Shown here piece by piece: positions 9,643-18,088 of a stretch of 64,000 nucleotides of DNA. This DNA is from Colimorpha sp045640985 (GTDB taxonomy: Bacteria > Bacteroidota > Bacteroidia > Bacteroidales > P3): NCBI GenBank assembly GCA_045640985.1, contig JAZUFZ010000019.1, positions 4,739 to 68,738 of the forward strand, read 5' to 3'. Both the position numbers and the translations under genes were made by a program. Numbering within the stretch: position 1 is the stretch's first letter; the number at the start of each line of letters is the position of its first letter. Below the pieces are notes generated by a model that was not told the origin of the DNA, ran no database searches, and was given only the letters and a program-made list of their open reading frames with translations.

Positions 9643-9650
9643 CAAAGATA
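9643..9650 (-). promoter_or_regulatory. -7 box of the helicase operon
   Basis: TATCTTTG on the minus strand, ~50 nt upstream of the ATG at 9592 and downstream of the stop of the preceding GIN-domain gene. No clear -33 TTTG was found at the usual spacing. Confidence 0.55.
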
Positions 9651-9680
9651 CGACAAAAAATTAATAACGAAAATAAAAAA

Positions 9681-10589
9681 TCAATTCCCGTTTACGTCGC
9701 AGGCGATTCCCTTGGAGATATTGGCGATTTTAGGCCGTTGAACACAGTTGAGTGTAGATGCTCCGCTGAGTTCAGCCGTAAGCCATTCCACACAGTTGAT
9801 ATCCATATTCGATGCCCCTGAAAGTTCCACATCTCCTATCTGGGTAAGCAGGTTCGTTCCCATCAGAGCAGCGGCTCCGCTAAGGTCGGCTTCCAGCCGT
9901 CTGGCTTTGCCCGAGATTGAGAGGGTAGAACTGCCCGATAGGTCGGCCTCGATGTTCTGAACTGTGATCGGAGATATGATGCCGTGAACCGCTCCGCTGA
10001 AATCGAGGTCGAGAGACCTGATTTCCCCGTCAAACAGGAAATGAGAAGCTCCGTTTGCCTCTATCTCTACTATGGCGGATGGATTTTCTATTTTGCAGGC
10101 AAGGAGGGATGACCCGCTGAGGTCTGCCTCGAAAGTCCTGCTTGTGAGTGGCGTATGAATATGAAGGTCTGCACTTCCTTCAAGTTCTACCGATTCCAGT
10201 TCCTGAAAAGGAATAAGGACTTGGGTGCGTTCGTGTTTGTTGATCTTTGATTTCGGCTTGTAGGTAACAAAGAGTCTGTTGCCTTTCTGGTGGATGTCGA
10301 TATAAGGCATCACATCCGCCTCGCATTTTACGATAACGTTGTCGGTTTGGGCATCCATAATGATCTGCATATCGTAGTTTGCGAAAAGTTCCGTATAGTT
10401 GCCTTTGATGTGGATAGTGCTGTCTGCCATAGGACCGGCCTCTCCCTTCTTGATATTGACAGTGGTTCCTCCAGAAGAGATTTTCTTCGTGTAGTTGTCG
10501 TCATCAGGGGTGATGTTGATTCTGATGCAGCAGGAGATCAGCATCGTAAAAATAATAGCCGTAGTAAATCCGAATATTTTCATTTTCAT
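9681..10589 (-). CDS. GIN-domain (DUF2807) lipoprotein
   Basis: Predicted exported lipoprotein of 302 residues with lipobox LISC near residue 20. The body is a right-handed beta-helix-like repeat typical of DUF2807 (putative autotransporter adhesin head, GIN domain): ELSGAS, DLSGSS and DLSGAA recur every ~20 residues in the second half, while GNYTELFANYDMQII is the usual start of the domain. It is the last gene of the six-gene ABC/GntR operon, 26 bp downstream of the M28 peptidase. Members of this family often sit beside YtrA-type GntR/ABC genes in Bacteroidales. Molecular function is unknown; a role in envelope surface structure is inference. Confidence 0.85.
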   Translation of the reverse strand: MKMKIFGFTTAIIFTMLISCCIRINITPDDDNYTKKISSGGTTVNIKKGEAGPMADSTIHIKGNYTELFANYDMQIIMDAQTDNVIVKCEADVMPYIDIHQKGNRLFVTYKPKSKINKHERTQVLIPFQELESVELEGSADLHIHTPLTSRTFEADLSGSSLLACKIENPSAIVEIEANGASHFLFDGEIRSLDLDFSGAVHGIISPITVQNIEADLSGSSTLSISGKARRLEADLSGAAALMGTNLLTQIGDVELSGASNMDINCVEWLTAELSGASTLNCVQRPKIANISKGIACDVNGN

Positions 10590-10615
10590 GGTAATGTTAT
10601 TTTTATTATTTAGGA

Positions 10616-12097
10616 CTAAAAGGTAAAACCTAAAGTAATTTCTGTGGTGACTTTTTTCTGCGGTAAGGCCGAGGTAGGGAGCGGGTAACTACGGAATGGG
10701 GCGCTTCCGCCTACGCTGAAAGTAACACGGCTGACGTTGAAACCCAATTCCCATGCCAGCCCTACCTGATTCTCGTTCAGACCCGACATTCGGTCGGTCC
10801 CTTCACAGCTGGCGGAGATCAGACGGCTGTAGCATCCGCCGAGTCTCAGCCAGAGCCCTGTTGTGGGGGTTCCGGCATGCCATTCTGCCATAAATGGAAC
10901 CGAGAGGCATTGCTCTTTTCCCTCTTTGAAACTGGCGAACGGGTTGGCCTCATCTGCCAGATAAAGTCTGTCGAAATGATAACGGACACCGGTAACCAGA
11001 GCCCAGTTGCGCGAGAAATTCCATTTCAGATTCAGCCCACCAATAAATCCGCCACGCTGACGGCTGTAGAGTTTCGCATCGGGATAGGAAAGATGACAGT
11101 TTGATCTGCCGATGAGCAGTTCCGGTTGCAGGGCAGGAAATTCGTTGCGGTGCTTATAGGCCACGTGGCCGGATGCTTCAACATAATGTTCCCCGTCTGC
11201 CAGATTTTCTACGAGGTTCGTGAGATATCGGGTTACCAGCTCCATCCCTTCATAGTCGATAAGGTCGGCATCGTCCTGGGGTTTGTGATATGGGGATTTC
11301 AAGCCGGTGGTTACAGCGAGGGTAGGCACCTGAAGTCTGGCGAAAGGCTCAGTATCGGTTGCGGTTACAGGAGAACCTTCAAATCCTACGGTCTTGATAT
11401 GGATAGTGGTGTCCTCCATTCGGGCAAGGTCGTGCATTATCCTGCGCCCTTTTTCAAGGGTTTTCACGCCTGCCAGTCGCAGGAATCCGCTTTGGGAATA
11501 CCAACCCACCATGTCGATGCTCATCATGAGACGGATATTGGGAATGAGGTTCATCTTGTTGAGTTTGCGGCTCAAGGCGGTGGAGCCATGAAGTCCAATC
11601 TCTTCGGCATCGAAAGCACAGAAGATGACGCTATATTTGAGCGGCTTCTGGGCCAGCATCCGTGCCATCTCAATCACGGTGGCACTACCCGAGGCGTTAT
11701 CATCCGCTCCGTTGTATATCTCATTGTTTTTGACTCCGAGGTGGTCATAATGGGCACCTACGAGGATATACTGGTTCTTGAGTTCGGGGTCGGTCCCTTC
11801 AATCCAGCCCACCACATCGCGATAGGTGGTCGCGGTATCATAACCGAGATGAAAGTCGTAGAACCAATTGTCGAAGAAGGGTTTCAATCCTGCCTTTTCA
11901 TATTCCCGGGCAATATAATGGGCCACCTTATTGGCGTCCATACTTCCTGCCTTGCGCCCGTTGAGTGAGTCCGCAGCCATATAGAATACATGCTTTCTCA
12001 GGTTCTGCTCGGTAGTCTGGGCATGGGTTCCCAAAGCGGTTGAAAGGAAGAGTCCCAGAAAAATGACTGAATTTATTCGAAGAATCCGGCTTTTCAT
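10616..12097 (-). CDS. M28 zinc aminopeptidase with C-terminal barrel-like extension
   Basis: Secreted metallopeptidase of 493 residues. A signal peptide ends at AQ (residue ~27). The M28 zinc site is readable: GAHYDHLG (H116), NGADDNASG (D132), FDAEEIG (E165/E166), SIDMVGW (D195) and a histidine in SPYHKPQDD near 271. The peptidase ends near residue 310. About 160 further residues alternate polar and aromatic/hydrophobic positions (GGFIGGLNLKWNFSRN, ALVTGVRYHFD, LWLRLGGCYSRL) and finish in TLGFTF, resembling an outer-membrane beta-barrel or PorT-like domain. Its ATG overlaps the stop of the upstream gene (ATGA), indicating translational coupling. Peptidase call is firm; barrel call is from strand pattern only. 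Confidence 0.85.
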   Translation of the reverse strand: MKSRILRINSVIFLGLFLSTALGTHAQTTEQNLRKHVFYMAADSLNGRKAGSMDANKVAHYIAREYEKAGLKPFFDNWFYDFHLGYDTATTYRDVVGWIEGTDPELKNQYILVGAHYDHLGVKNNEIYNGADDNASGSATVIEMARMLAQKPLKYSVIFCAFDAEEIGLHGSTALSRKLNKMNLIPNIRLMMSIDMVGWYSQSGFLRLAGVKTLEKGRRIMHDLARMEDTTIHIKTVGFEGSPVTATDTEPFARLQVPTLAVTTGLKSPYHKPQDDADLIDYEGMELVTRYLTNLVENLADGEHYVEASGHVAYKHRNEFPALQPELLIGRSNCHLSYPDAKLYSRQRGGFIGGLNLKWNFSRNWALVTGVRYHFDRLYLADEANPFASFKEGKEQCLSVPFMAEWHAGTPTTGLWLRLGGCYSRLISASCEGTDRMSGLNENQVGLAWELGFNVSRVTFSVGGSAPFRSYPLPTSALPQKKVTTEITLGFTF

Positions 12098-13065
12098 TTC
12101 TTTGTATTGTTGATTGCTTTTTTACCTTGGGATAAAACCTCTTTACCGGCGTCAAGAGCCGCCATACCGGCATCAAGGGCTTCCATACCAGCGTCAAGAG
12201 CCTCATCTGTTGCCTCGTCAATATCATATATTTTCGTACAGCCCTGTACACCTGTTTCCTCATCAATATCATATATTGTCGTACAGCCCTGTACATCGTC
12301 GTCGTATTCTATGATGGACCCGCCGTAGGCGCTCCATGTCTCCACATGATTTTGTCCGTCTTGGGTTTCGCAGCGATAGTGGTGGAGTTCCCAAGGATAG
12401 CTGTAAGGCATATAGTTCTTAGGCATGGCATCATAGAACTCATGGGCTTTCATGTCCTGAAGGATTTCCTCGAATGCCTGTGAACTCAGCGAGTCTGGTT
12501 CTACACTTTCATTTTTAACAAAGGGAGTGAACCGGGTGTAGAGTCCGACGATTCCCGATGCGTCTTCCTTGCAAAACAGAAAGTATGTGCCATGGCTTGA
12601 TCCGAGAGCGAATGAATTGAGTTTTATATCGTATGTCGTTGTGTCTGCATCGTCTCTGTAGCGGCAGCATTCGTCGTGATCCAATCCGTTGGAGTGATAG
12701 TTGAACAATCTGTGAGAACTTGCTTTTACCTTCAGCACCGTAGGAATGCAAGTGGGCACTTTCCGAAAAGAAACTGGGTGTTTCGGCATACGAAGCGAGA
12801 TGATGAGCTCTTTGTCTTTGTTCACGCGGGGGTTGATGGCAGCAAGAATATTGCTGTCGCAGGTGATTTCCACGAAGGGGGTTCCTTCGGAGGGTGTATA
12901 TTCAATTTCCATAGGAATATCAAAAATGATATTCTCAAAGTCACCGGGTTCAATTCTCTGGGTGATGACGTTGCCGTCGCCTTGAAGCGGTTCCAGCTTG
13001 TATCGGTTCAGGTTACAGCTGCATATCAGGCAGCACACAGCGGATATAAAAATGAATTTTTTCAT
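12094..13065 (-). CDS. Lipoprotein with N-terminal GIN-like domain and repetitive C-terminus
   Basis: Exported lipoprotein of 323 residues with lipobox LICSC near residue 16. Residues ~28-115 resemble the start of a GIN/DUF2807 domain (GDGNVITQRIEPGDFENI). The middle, which includes a Cys-rich patch (HDECC), is not recognised. The last ~60 residues consist of two tandem repeats: a 14-residue unit VQGCT(T/K)IYDIDE present twice, then EALDAGM-type heptads about three times, ending in a lysine-rich tail. It starts 3 bp after the GntR gene and overlaps the M28 peptidase by 4 bp. Function unknown. Confidence 0.75.
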   Translation of the reverse strand: MKKFIFISAVCCLICSCNLNRYKLEPLQGDGNVITQRIEPGDFENIIFDIPMEIEYTPSEGTPFVEITCDSNILAAINPRVNKDKELIISLRMPKHPVSFRKVPTCIPTVLKVKASSHRLFNYHSNGLDHDECCRYRDDADTTTYDIKLNSFALGSSHGTYFLFCKEDASGIVGLYTRFTPFVKNESVEPDSLSSQAFEEILQDMKAHEFYDAMPKNYMPYSYPWELHHYRCETQDGQNHVETWSAYGGSIIEYDDDVQGCTTIYDIDEETGVQGCTKIYDIDEATDEALDAGMEALDAGMAALDAGKEVLSQGKKAINNTKK

Positions 13066-13068
13066 AAT

Positions 13069-13428
13069 CTATTTGAATTTTAGTTTTTTTGCTTCGTTTA
13101 TTTCTTCTTCGGTGATGCCATACATCTCGATTTTGGCGAGCATCACGGGGAGTTCTTCCATGAGAAACTCGCGCCGTTTCATGTCGAAGATACATCCGGT
13201 TGCATCATCGGCCACATAATATCCCAGACCGCGGCGCATGTGGATGATGCCAGCCCCTTGCAGGTGGTCGAACGAGCGGAGAACCGTATTGGGGTTCACT
13301 CCCAGTTCGGCGGCAATGTCGCGCACCGATGCCATCCGCTCGCCTTCCTTCCATTCGCCCGTCATGATTCGCTCGTTGAGCGATTCGGCAATCTGGAGGT
13401 ATATAGGTTTTTGCTTCTTGAATTCCAT
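13069..13428 (-). CDS. GntR-family (YtrA subfamily) transcriptional regulator
   Basis: Small regulator of 119 residues: a GntR winged helix (QIAESLNERIMTGEWKEGER, then SVRDIAAELGVNPNTVLR with the recognition helix, then RRGLGYYV wing) and a ~40-residue C-terminal dimerisation tail, the YtrA layout. Such regulators normally repress their own operon, which encodes an ABC exporter. Here the gene is unusually placed third, after the ATPase and permease. An imperfect inverted repeat at 15201-15224 in the operon promoter is a plausible operator. Effector unknown. Confidence 0.9.
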   Translation of the reverse strand: MEFKKQKPIYLQIAESLNERIMTGEWKEGERMASVRDIAAELGVNPNTVLRSFDHLQGAGIIHMRRGLGYYVADDATGCIFDMKRREFLMEELPVMLAKIEMYGITEEEINEAKKLKFK

Positions 13429-13479
13429 AATAATAGTTTTATATGTGATTAATTCCCTTAGGTGTTTATTTTTAGAGAA

Positions 13480-14322
13480 TCAGTATTTCATATTCTTGAG
13501 TCTGCGCCATGCCCAGAAATAGAGCCCGCCCACGATAAGGGTAAGTATTCCATTGATGGCCCAGATGATATCTCTTCCGAATCTTTCAATGTTGAAATAT
13601 TCCATAGATTCTTCCGCAATGTCAAATGCGAATTCCGGTTTCCCAGAGGATATCAAGGCAATGATAGCCAGCGTGATGACAAACACGATGGACACACACC
13701 AGAGGATGGTCTTGGAAACCTTGTGTTTCTTGAATATGGTATTAGTCCATATAAACAGCGCATTCTGGAACAGGCTCATAAGAATTCCGAAATAAACAAT
13801 GGCAAATCCCATGTGCTTGAGGAAGTAATATAGTTCCTCATCATTATTCAGATTTCTGATATCATCAATCGAGAGATTGTAGCCATAGAAAATCGGGAGA
13901 GGCTCCTTGTATGCTCCCCAGGGAAGGATATAGAGCAGCATGTCCACGAGGTAAGCTGCAAAGTAATAGAGATATGGGCATATTATCAGCGTGAGCAGAA
14001 TCATGCTGAGAAACTTTTCGAATTTCGAGGCGGGAAGCATGGCAAATCCGATGCCTTCTTTGCGGATGTTGCAGGTGCGATAGAGGCGGGATGGCCCCAT
14101 GATGGCTACGAATATCATCAGCATACTGATTGCGGCGAGACGGGTTGTGGGGGCAAAACTCTCTCCTCCGAAGGTGCCGTTGGGCATCACGATATTGCTG
14201 ATCCAGAACCCTATGGGCAGCATGATAAAGGCGATCAGAGTAGAGCCGAACATCGGCATAATATTCTTGATGTCACTTAAAAGTACATGGCCGAAACGTT
14301 TGATGTTAAATGTATTATTCAT
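13480..14322 (-). CDS. ABC-2-type transporter permease-like membrane protein
   Basis: Integral membrane protein of 280 residues with about six hydrophobic segments, for example around residues 22-44, 67-80, 105-130, 168-190, 207-225 and 252-272. It overlaps the upstream ATPase by 8 bp and is followed 51 bp later by the GntR gene. This is the arrangement of YtrA/YtrB-like exporters that respond to envelope stress. No substrate-specific motif is visible, so the exported compound is unknown. Confidence 0.8.
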   Translation of the reverse strand: MNNTFNIKRFGHVLLSDIKNIMPMFGSTLIAFIMLPIGFWISNIVMPNGTFGGESFAPTTRLAAISMLMIFVAIMGPSRLYRTCNIRKEGIGFAMLPASKFEKFLSMILLTLIICPYLYYFAAYLVDMLLYILPWGAYKEPLPIFYGYNLSIDDIRNLNNDEELYYFLKHMGFAIVYFGILMSLFQNALFIWTNTIFKKHKVSKTILWCVSIVFVITLAIIALISSGKPEFAFDIAEESMEYFNIERFGRDIIWAINGILTLIVGGLYFWAWRRLKNMKY

Positions 14323-15187
14323 ATTGAGCCTCCTTTCTGATAGAGTTTTCTTCTGCCGGTGTGGCGAAAAGTTCCTTTATTTCGTTTTTGTGGTGCAGCA
14401 CGGCATTGAAGAGCGCCTCGATATTCACTTCGCTTTCTGCCCCTTCTGTATTCTTCACTACGTTGAGGTATCCGCCCGGACGGGCCTCGCTGTAGTAGGC
14501 ATCCTCACGCGCGTTGCCATTATATTCAAAGTTGAGACGGCGGGTGATATCCTCAATCGAGGCATTCAGCAGCAGTTCTTCTTTCGAGAGAATCATAATC
14601 GGGTCGATGAGGTTCTCCACATCCTTTACCTGATGGGTTGAGATGATAATGGTACAGTCCTCGTTGATACGCTTGCTCAGAATACTGCGGAACTGAGCCT
14701 TGGATGGAATGTCCAGGCCGTTGGTAGGCTCATCGAGAAGTATGTACTTCGTACCTAAGGAAAGTGCGCAGGCAATGAGCGATTTCTTCTGCTGGCCGCA
14801 CGACATCTCCTTGAACTTCTTTTCCGGATCCACCTCCAGCTCCTGCATCAGGTGAAGGAACGTGCCGTAAGCATAATGAGGATAGAAAACTTTCAGGTGG
14901 TTCACGTATTTGAGCGGGGTAGAATCGTCGGGGAGCGTCACCTCATCGGGCAGGAAGGCGATTTCCTGGAGCATTGCAGGCTTGCGGTCCTGGCTGAAGA
15001 ACTCATCCACCACGCATGACCCCTTTTCGGCGGGTAGCAGACCACAGATAATTTTCAGTAATGTGGACTTTCCCACACCGTTTTCGCCCAGCAATCCGTA
15101 GATATTTCCGGGCTTAAATTGCAAACTTATGTCCTTGAAAACAGGATTCCGTTTGTAGCCAAAAGACAGATTTTCAATGTTTATCAT
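14315..15187 (-). CDS. ABC transporter ATP-binding protein
   Basis: Cytoplasmic ATPase of 290 residues. Walker A is GENGVGKST (~35-43), the Q-loop region contains EIAFLPDE, the signature motif is degenerate (MSCGQQKK instead of LSGGQ), Walker B is YILLDEPTNGLD and the H-loop is ISTHQV. The C-terminal ~80 residues extend beyond the nucleotide-binding domain, as in other bacitracin-type exporters. It heads the six-gene operon and would pair with the overlapping permease. Confidence 0.92.
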   Translation of the reverse strand: MINIENLSFGYKRNPVFKDISLQFKPGNIYGLLGENGVGKSTLLKIICGLLPAEKGSCVVDEFFSQDRKPAMLQEIAFLPDEVTLPDDSTPLKYVNHLKVFYPHYAYGTFLHLMQELEVDPEKKFKEMSCGQQKKSLIACALSLGTKYILLDEPTNGLDIPSKAQFRSILSKRINEDCTIIISTHQVKDVENLIDPIMILSKEELLLNASIEDITRRLNFEYNGNAREDAYYSEARPGGYLNVVKNTEGAESEVNIEALFNAVLHHKNEIKELFATPAEENSIRKEAQYE

Positions 15188-15200
15188 AGTATATTGTATT

Positions 15201-15233
15201 AGTGTTCTACTGAACTAAGACACTGCAAATATA
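15201..15233 (-). promoter_or_regulatory. ABC/GntR operon promoter with putative GntR operator
   Basis: On the minus strand the -7 box TATATTTG (15226-15233) is followed at once by an imperfect inverted repeat at 15201-15224 with half-sites AGTGT and ACACT. The position directly downstream of the -7 box would let a bound repressor block RNA polymerase. Assignment to the operon's GntR protein is inference. Confidence 0.5.
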
Positions 15234-15410
15234 CAACCATTTTCTAAACCACCAAAATTTTTTTTCAAAAAAAGTGAAAAAACTTTAATTTTTTGACTTC
15301 TCAGGATTGATGTGGACATTCTCATAGATCCGCCCATATTACGCAGAATAGGCCTTCTTGAAACTCCGAGATTATCCGAGCATAGTTAAAAATTAAAGAT
15401 GACTTAGAAT

Positions 15411-16502
15411 CTATTCTTTTATAACAAAGATAATGTCAGCTAAACTCTTATACTTATTTTTCTTGAATGTGAAGTTCACGACTTTAAGAGATTCGTCATT
15501 AAAGGAATCAAGATAAGGTGTAACCTTGTTTTCAATCAAGTCAATGGCACGTTTCATCTTCCATGATTGCTCAATGTCCGTTGAGTCAACAAGAACTACG
15601 AACAAACGATTCTCAGCACCGAAACGCATCTCTCCTTGATTTGCATAAAGCCACGTCATCAATTCCATTGGATTGTTCTTTGCTTCAAGAACAACTTCCT
15701 TTTGCGCAGTCCTAACTTCGTTGATAACGTTATGCAATCTACGCTCGGTGAATTTCTCTAAAAGGACATATTTTAACTGTGAGTCAGTTAGATTCTTATC
15801 AAAACCTATTTTGTGTTCTTTTGCTTTCGCTTTTAGCCATGCAACCTCTTTCTTCCCACCCAGTTTTGACTTGATTTTCTCATCCATATACTGGTTTGGA
15901 AAGTAGGTAACCTTCAAATCTACAGGCATGTTTCCAATGAAGAAATCTACACTTTTGATTTCACCTACAGCAGAAATCACTTTCGGGTGACGTTTGAACA
16001 GCGATTCTATAAGGAAAGATGTCCAGTTGTTGTACCAACTTGTTTGAACGTAGTTCCAAGCATTTTCGGCTATTTCGCCTTGTCTGCTAACAAGTTCATT
16101 ATATTTACTGATTACCTTGACGTATCTGCTCACAAGGTGTTTGTCCAACGAGTTATTCTGATCACCACCCCAAGCATAGTATTGAACCTGATACAAATCC
16201 TCTTTCAGTTGAGGAACATCTATGCCCATAGCTTCGTACCACTCGTTATTTCTGTCGCGTAGGTACTTATCGAGCATAGTCATTGCTCCTTCTGTCTGTT
16301 CAAGCAATTCAAACAGTTCTACATTCTGTTCTGCTATCTTCTTTTTGGTCAATGTCAGATGATTCTCTTTCAAGAACTTGTCAATTTGTTTGCCACGGCA
16401 TACTGCGCGAACCTTCAACCAAAGCAATCCGTTATCGTCATTATTGAATGCAAAGAGATTCTGTGCGCGAAACTCTTTGTCCCATTTTTCAAAGTTTGTC
16501 AT
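15411..16502 (-). CDS. Type II restriction endonuclease (PD-(D/E)XK)
   Basis: A 363-residue protein with a PD-(D/E)XK core: SVDFFIG (D186) followed by VDLKVT (D195, K197) preceded by GEIK. It starts 12 bp after a DNA adenine methyltransferase, the usual layout of a type II restriction-modification pair. The N-terminal ~150 residues are helical and charged. Recognition sequence cannot be read from the protein. Compared with the surrounding operons the pair is visibly more AT-rich, in keeping with horizontal acquisition. Could alternatively be an McrB-independent DNA-binding partner, but the methyltransferase makes restriction the best call. Confidence 0.82.
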   Translation of the reverse strand: MTNFEKWDKEFRAQNLFAFNNDDNGLLWLKVRAVCRGKQIDKFLKENHLTLTKKKIAEQNVELFELLEQTEGAMTMLDKYLRDRNNEWYEAMGIDVPQLKEDLYQVQYYAWGGDQNNSLDKHLVSRYVKVISKYNELVSRQGEIAENAWNYVQTSWYNNWTSFLIESLFKRHPKVISAVGEIKSVDFFIGNMPVDLKVTYFPNQYMDEKIKSKLGGKKEVAWLKAKAKEHKIGFDKNLTDSQLKYVLLEKFTERRLHNVINEVRTAQKEVVLEAKNNPMELMTWLYANQGEMRFGAENRLFVVLVDSTDIEQSWKMKRAIDLIENKVTPYLDSFNDESLKVVNFTFKKNKYKSLADIIFVIKE

Positions 16503-16514
16503 ATTTCAAAAAAA

Positions 16515-17576
16515 CTATCGAGGTTTACATACTAATAAAATTTCACTACTGCCGGCAACACTTCCCTTACCTCCGCGCCCTGAGCTATAGGTCTTGCGTT
16601 CAACGCGCACATTTCGGTATGGTTCAATCATGCCAACCATCGTATCAATATCGGGATAGCTACGGTCATTATAACTAACAAGCCATGTAGGAATGTGTTG
16701 TGAACGCTCAAACATCAATCGCAGATTGTCGATTGCTTCACTATTCTTGTCAAATCCACTATAGCGTTTCGGTTCGTAACGCTTTGTGCCATTTATAAAC
16801 TGCTTGTCCTTCCAGTACTCCACGAATGTTTCCAGCAAATGATAGAACGACTGATAATCGGCATGACTGTTACAATAGGGCGGGTCAAAGTACGCAACAT
16901 CAATATCCGTCAGTTGCGGAAGCAGATCAAGGGTATTTTCATTATAACTCTGGTTGTCTTTGGCGTTGTCAAAAACAGCTGCATTATATTCTGGGAGCAA
17001 CTCCAAAAAGATATCCTTCAACGGGCGAATGAGGCTGCGGTTTCGCTTGATGCGTGCAGGATCTGCAGCATAGACAAGCGCTTGAGTGTGGGCGAAATGT
17101 CCCATTGTAACCTTGCGTGTCATGCTCCGGCACATTATTGCCAGTGCCAAAGATTGTTTGTAGGCATTGTCCAAACGCAAAACATTGCTGCGGAAACTAT
17201 CTGCAAATGCCGCTTCTTCCTGTGTAAAGAAGAGATTGGCAAAGAGTGTCTGCATCAGGTTGAACTCCTCGGGATTAGCGTTTTCTGCAAAGAGTATGTC
17301 AGTATCTTCCTTCGACAATGTAACACTTGGATTTTCAATCAATGCTTTGCCGATTTGATTATTGAATCCCATAAAATCATTGGTAACCGTTTTCTTGCCC
17401 AATTGTTTGAACAGATATGCAATAGATTGTGATCCTCCGAATGCGTCCAACGCTACGGAAGAATCACTTGGGATAAACTGCGCAATCCATCCACGATGTA
17501 TGTATTTTGCTCCAAGATACTGTGGCTCAGGAAAATTATAGCTTAAATAATCGTCTTCTTCAAATAAACTCTTCAT
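16515..17576 (-). CDS. DNA adenine-specific methyltransferase of a type II R-M system
   Basis: A 353-residue N6-adenine methyltransferase. The SAM-binding motif is DAFGGSQS (44-51), the following acidic strand is TNDF (65-68), and the catalytic motif is DPPYCNSHADY (231-241). A start motif LGAKYIHR (21-28) resembles the N-terminal LGxK of D12-class enzymes. It protects host DNA from the endonuclease encoded just downstream. Upstream lie a promoter (-7 box at 17691-17698) and a 28-codon leader reading frame ending 19 nt before this ATG. Confidence 0.9.
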   Translation of the reverse strand: MKSLFEEDDYLSYNFPEPQYLGAKYIHRGWIAQFIPSDSSVALDAFGGSQSIAYLFKQLGKKTVTNDFMGFNNQIGKALIENPSVTLSKEDTDILFAENANPEEFNLMQTLFANLFFTQEEAAFADSFRSNVLRLDNAYKQSLALAIMCRSMTRKVTMGHFAHTQALVYAADPARIKRNRSLIRPLKDIFLELLPEYNAAVFDNAKDNQSYNENTLDLLPQLTDIDVAYFDPPYCNSHADYQSFYHLLETFVEYWKDKQFINGTKRYEPKRYSGFDKNSEAIDNLRLMFERSQHIPTWLVSYNDRSYPDIDTMVGMIEPYRNVRVERKTYSSGRGGKGSVAGSSEILLVCKPR

Positions 17577-17595
17577 GTTTTTGCTCGCAATTATG

Positions 17596-17682
17596 TTAGC
17601 TGTATATTACATTTGTGTCTTCTACCATAATGATTTCTGCGTTATCAGTAGTAGCGTCTGCTATGCTGGAGTGTGAATTCAT
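17596..17682 (-). CDS. Possible 28-residue leader peptide upstream of the methyltransferase
   Basis: ATG to TAA frame that begins 8 nt downstream of the TAATTTTG box, so its mRNA would be nearly leaderless, and ends 19 nt before the methyltransferase ATG. The peptide starts MNSHSSIADA and ends in DTNVIYS. Many type II R-M systems carry a small upstream control gene, but this peptide is far too short to be a helix-turn-helix C protein. It may be chance. Confidence 0.3.
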   Translation of the reverse strand: MNSHSSIADATTDNAEIIMVEDTNVIYS

Positions 17683-17690
17683 TGCGAATG

Positions 17691-17698
17691 CAAAATTA
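17691..17698 (-). promoter_or_regulatory. -7 box of the R-M operon
   Basis: TAATTTTG on the minus strand, the only TAnnTTTG match between the methyltransferase and the palindromic repeat. The upstream -33 element is not clear. Confidence 0.5.
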
Positions 17699-17835
17699 CA
17701 CTTTTTTATTCATATTAGAGGATGTTTTCTGATATTTTTATTAACAATTTTTCAAAAATATGATAATCAGGATGTTGGAGCGCAGCATACGGAGTTGCGG
17801 ACGTTTTTTTGCCGTGGGGAGTTCGTCAATTTTAC

Positions 17836-18024
17836 ATATCGGAGCATCTCATTATGGAAAGCGTCCTGATGAAATCGGAGCGGGAAAATGGCGTGTTGAT
17901 ATAGTGGTAACTCCCTTCTATCTTCTTTTTATCTCCATTTTAACTTCTTTTTATCTCCTTTTCTAAGAATAAGAGATAGAAAAAAGATAAACTGGAGATA
18001 AAAAGAAGATAGAAGGGAGTTACC
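17836..18024. repeat. Dispersed palindromic repeat, copy 2, with related 70-bp flank
   Basis: The palindrome spans 17906-18024 with ~31-bp terminal arms beginning GGTAACTCCCTTCTATCTTC and ending in their complement. Its central asymmetry shows that it is inverted relative to copies 1, 3 and 4. The left flank 17836-17905 (CGGAGCATCTCATTATGGAA onward) is the inverse of the right flank of copy 1. Together with the R-M promoter this accounts for the 512-bp gap 17577-18088; nothing else is visible there. Confidence 0.88.
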
Positions 18025-18088
18025 TCTTACAAAAGAGCATTGTATTGCCCATAAAGCGGCTTGGATTTATAACAAAATAGGCAAAGAA

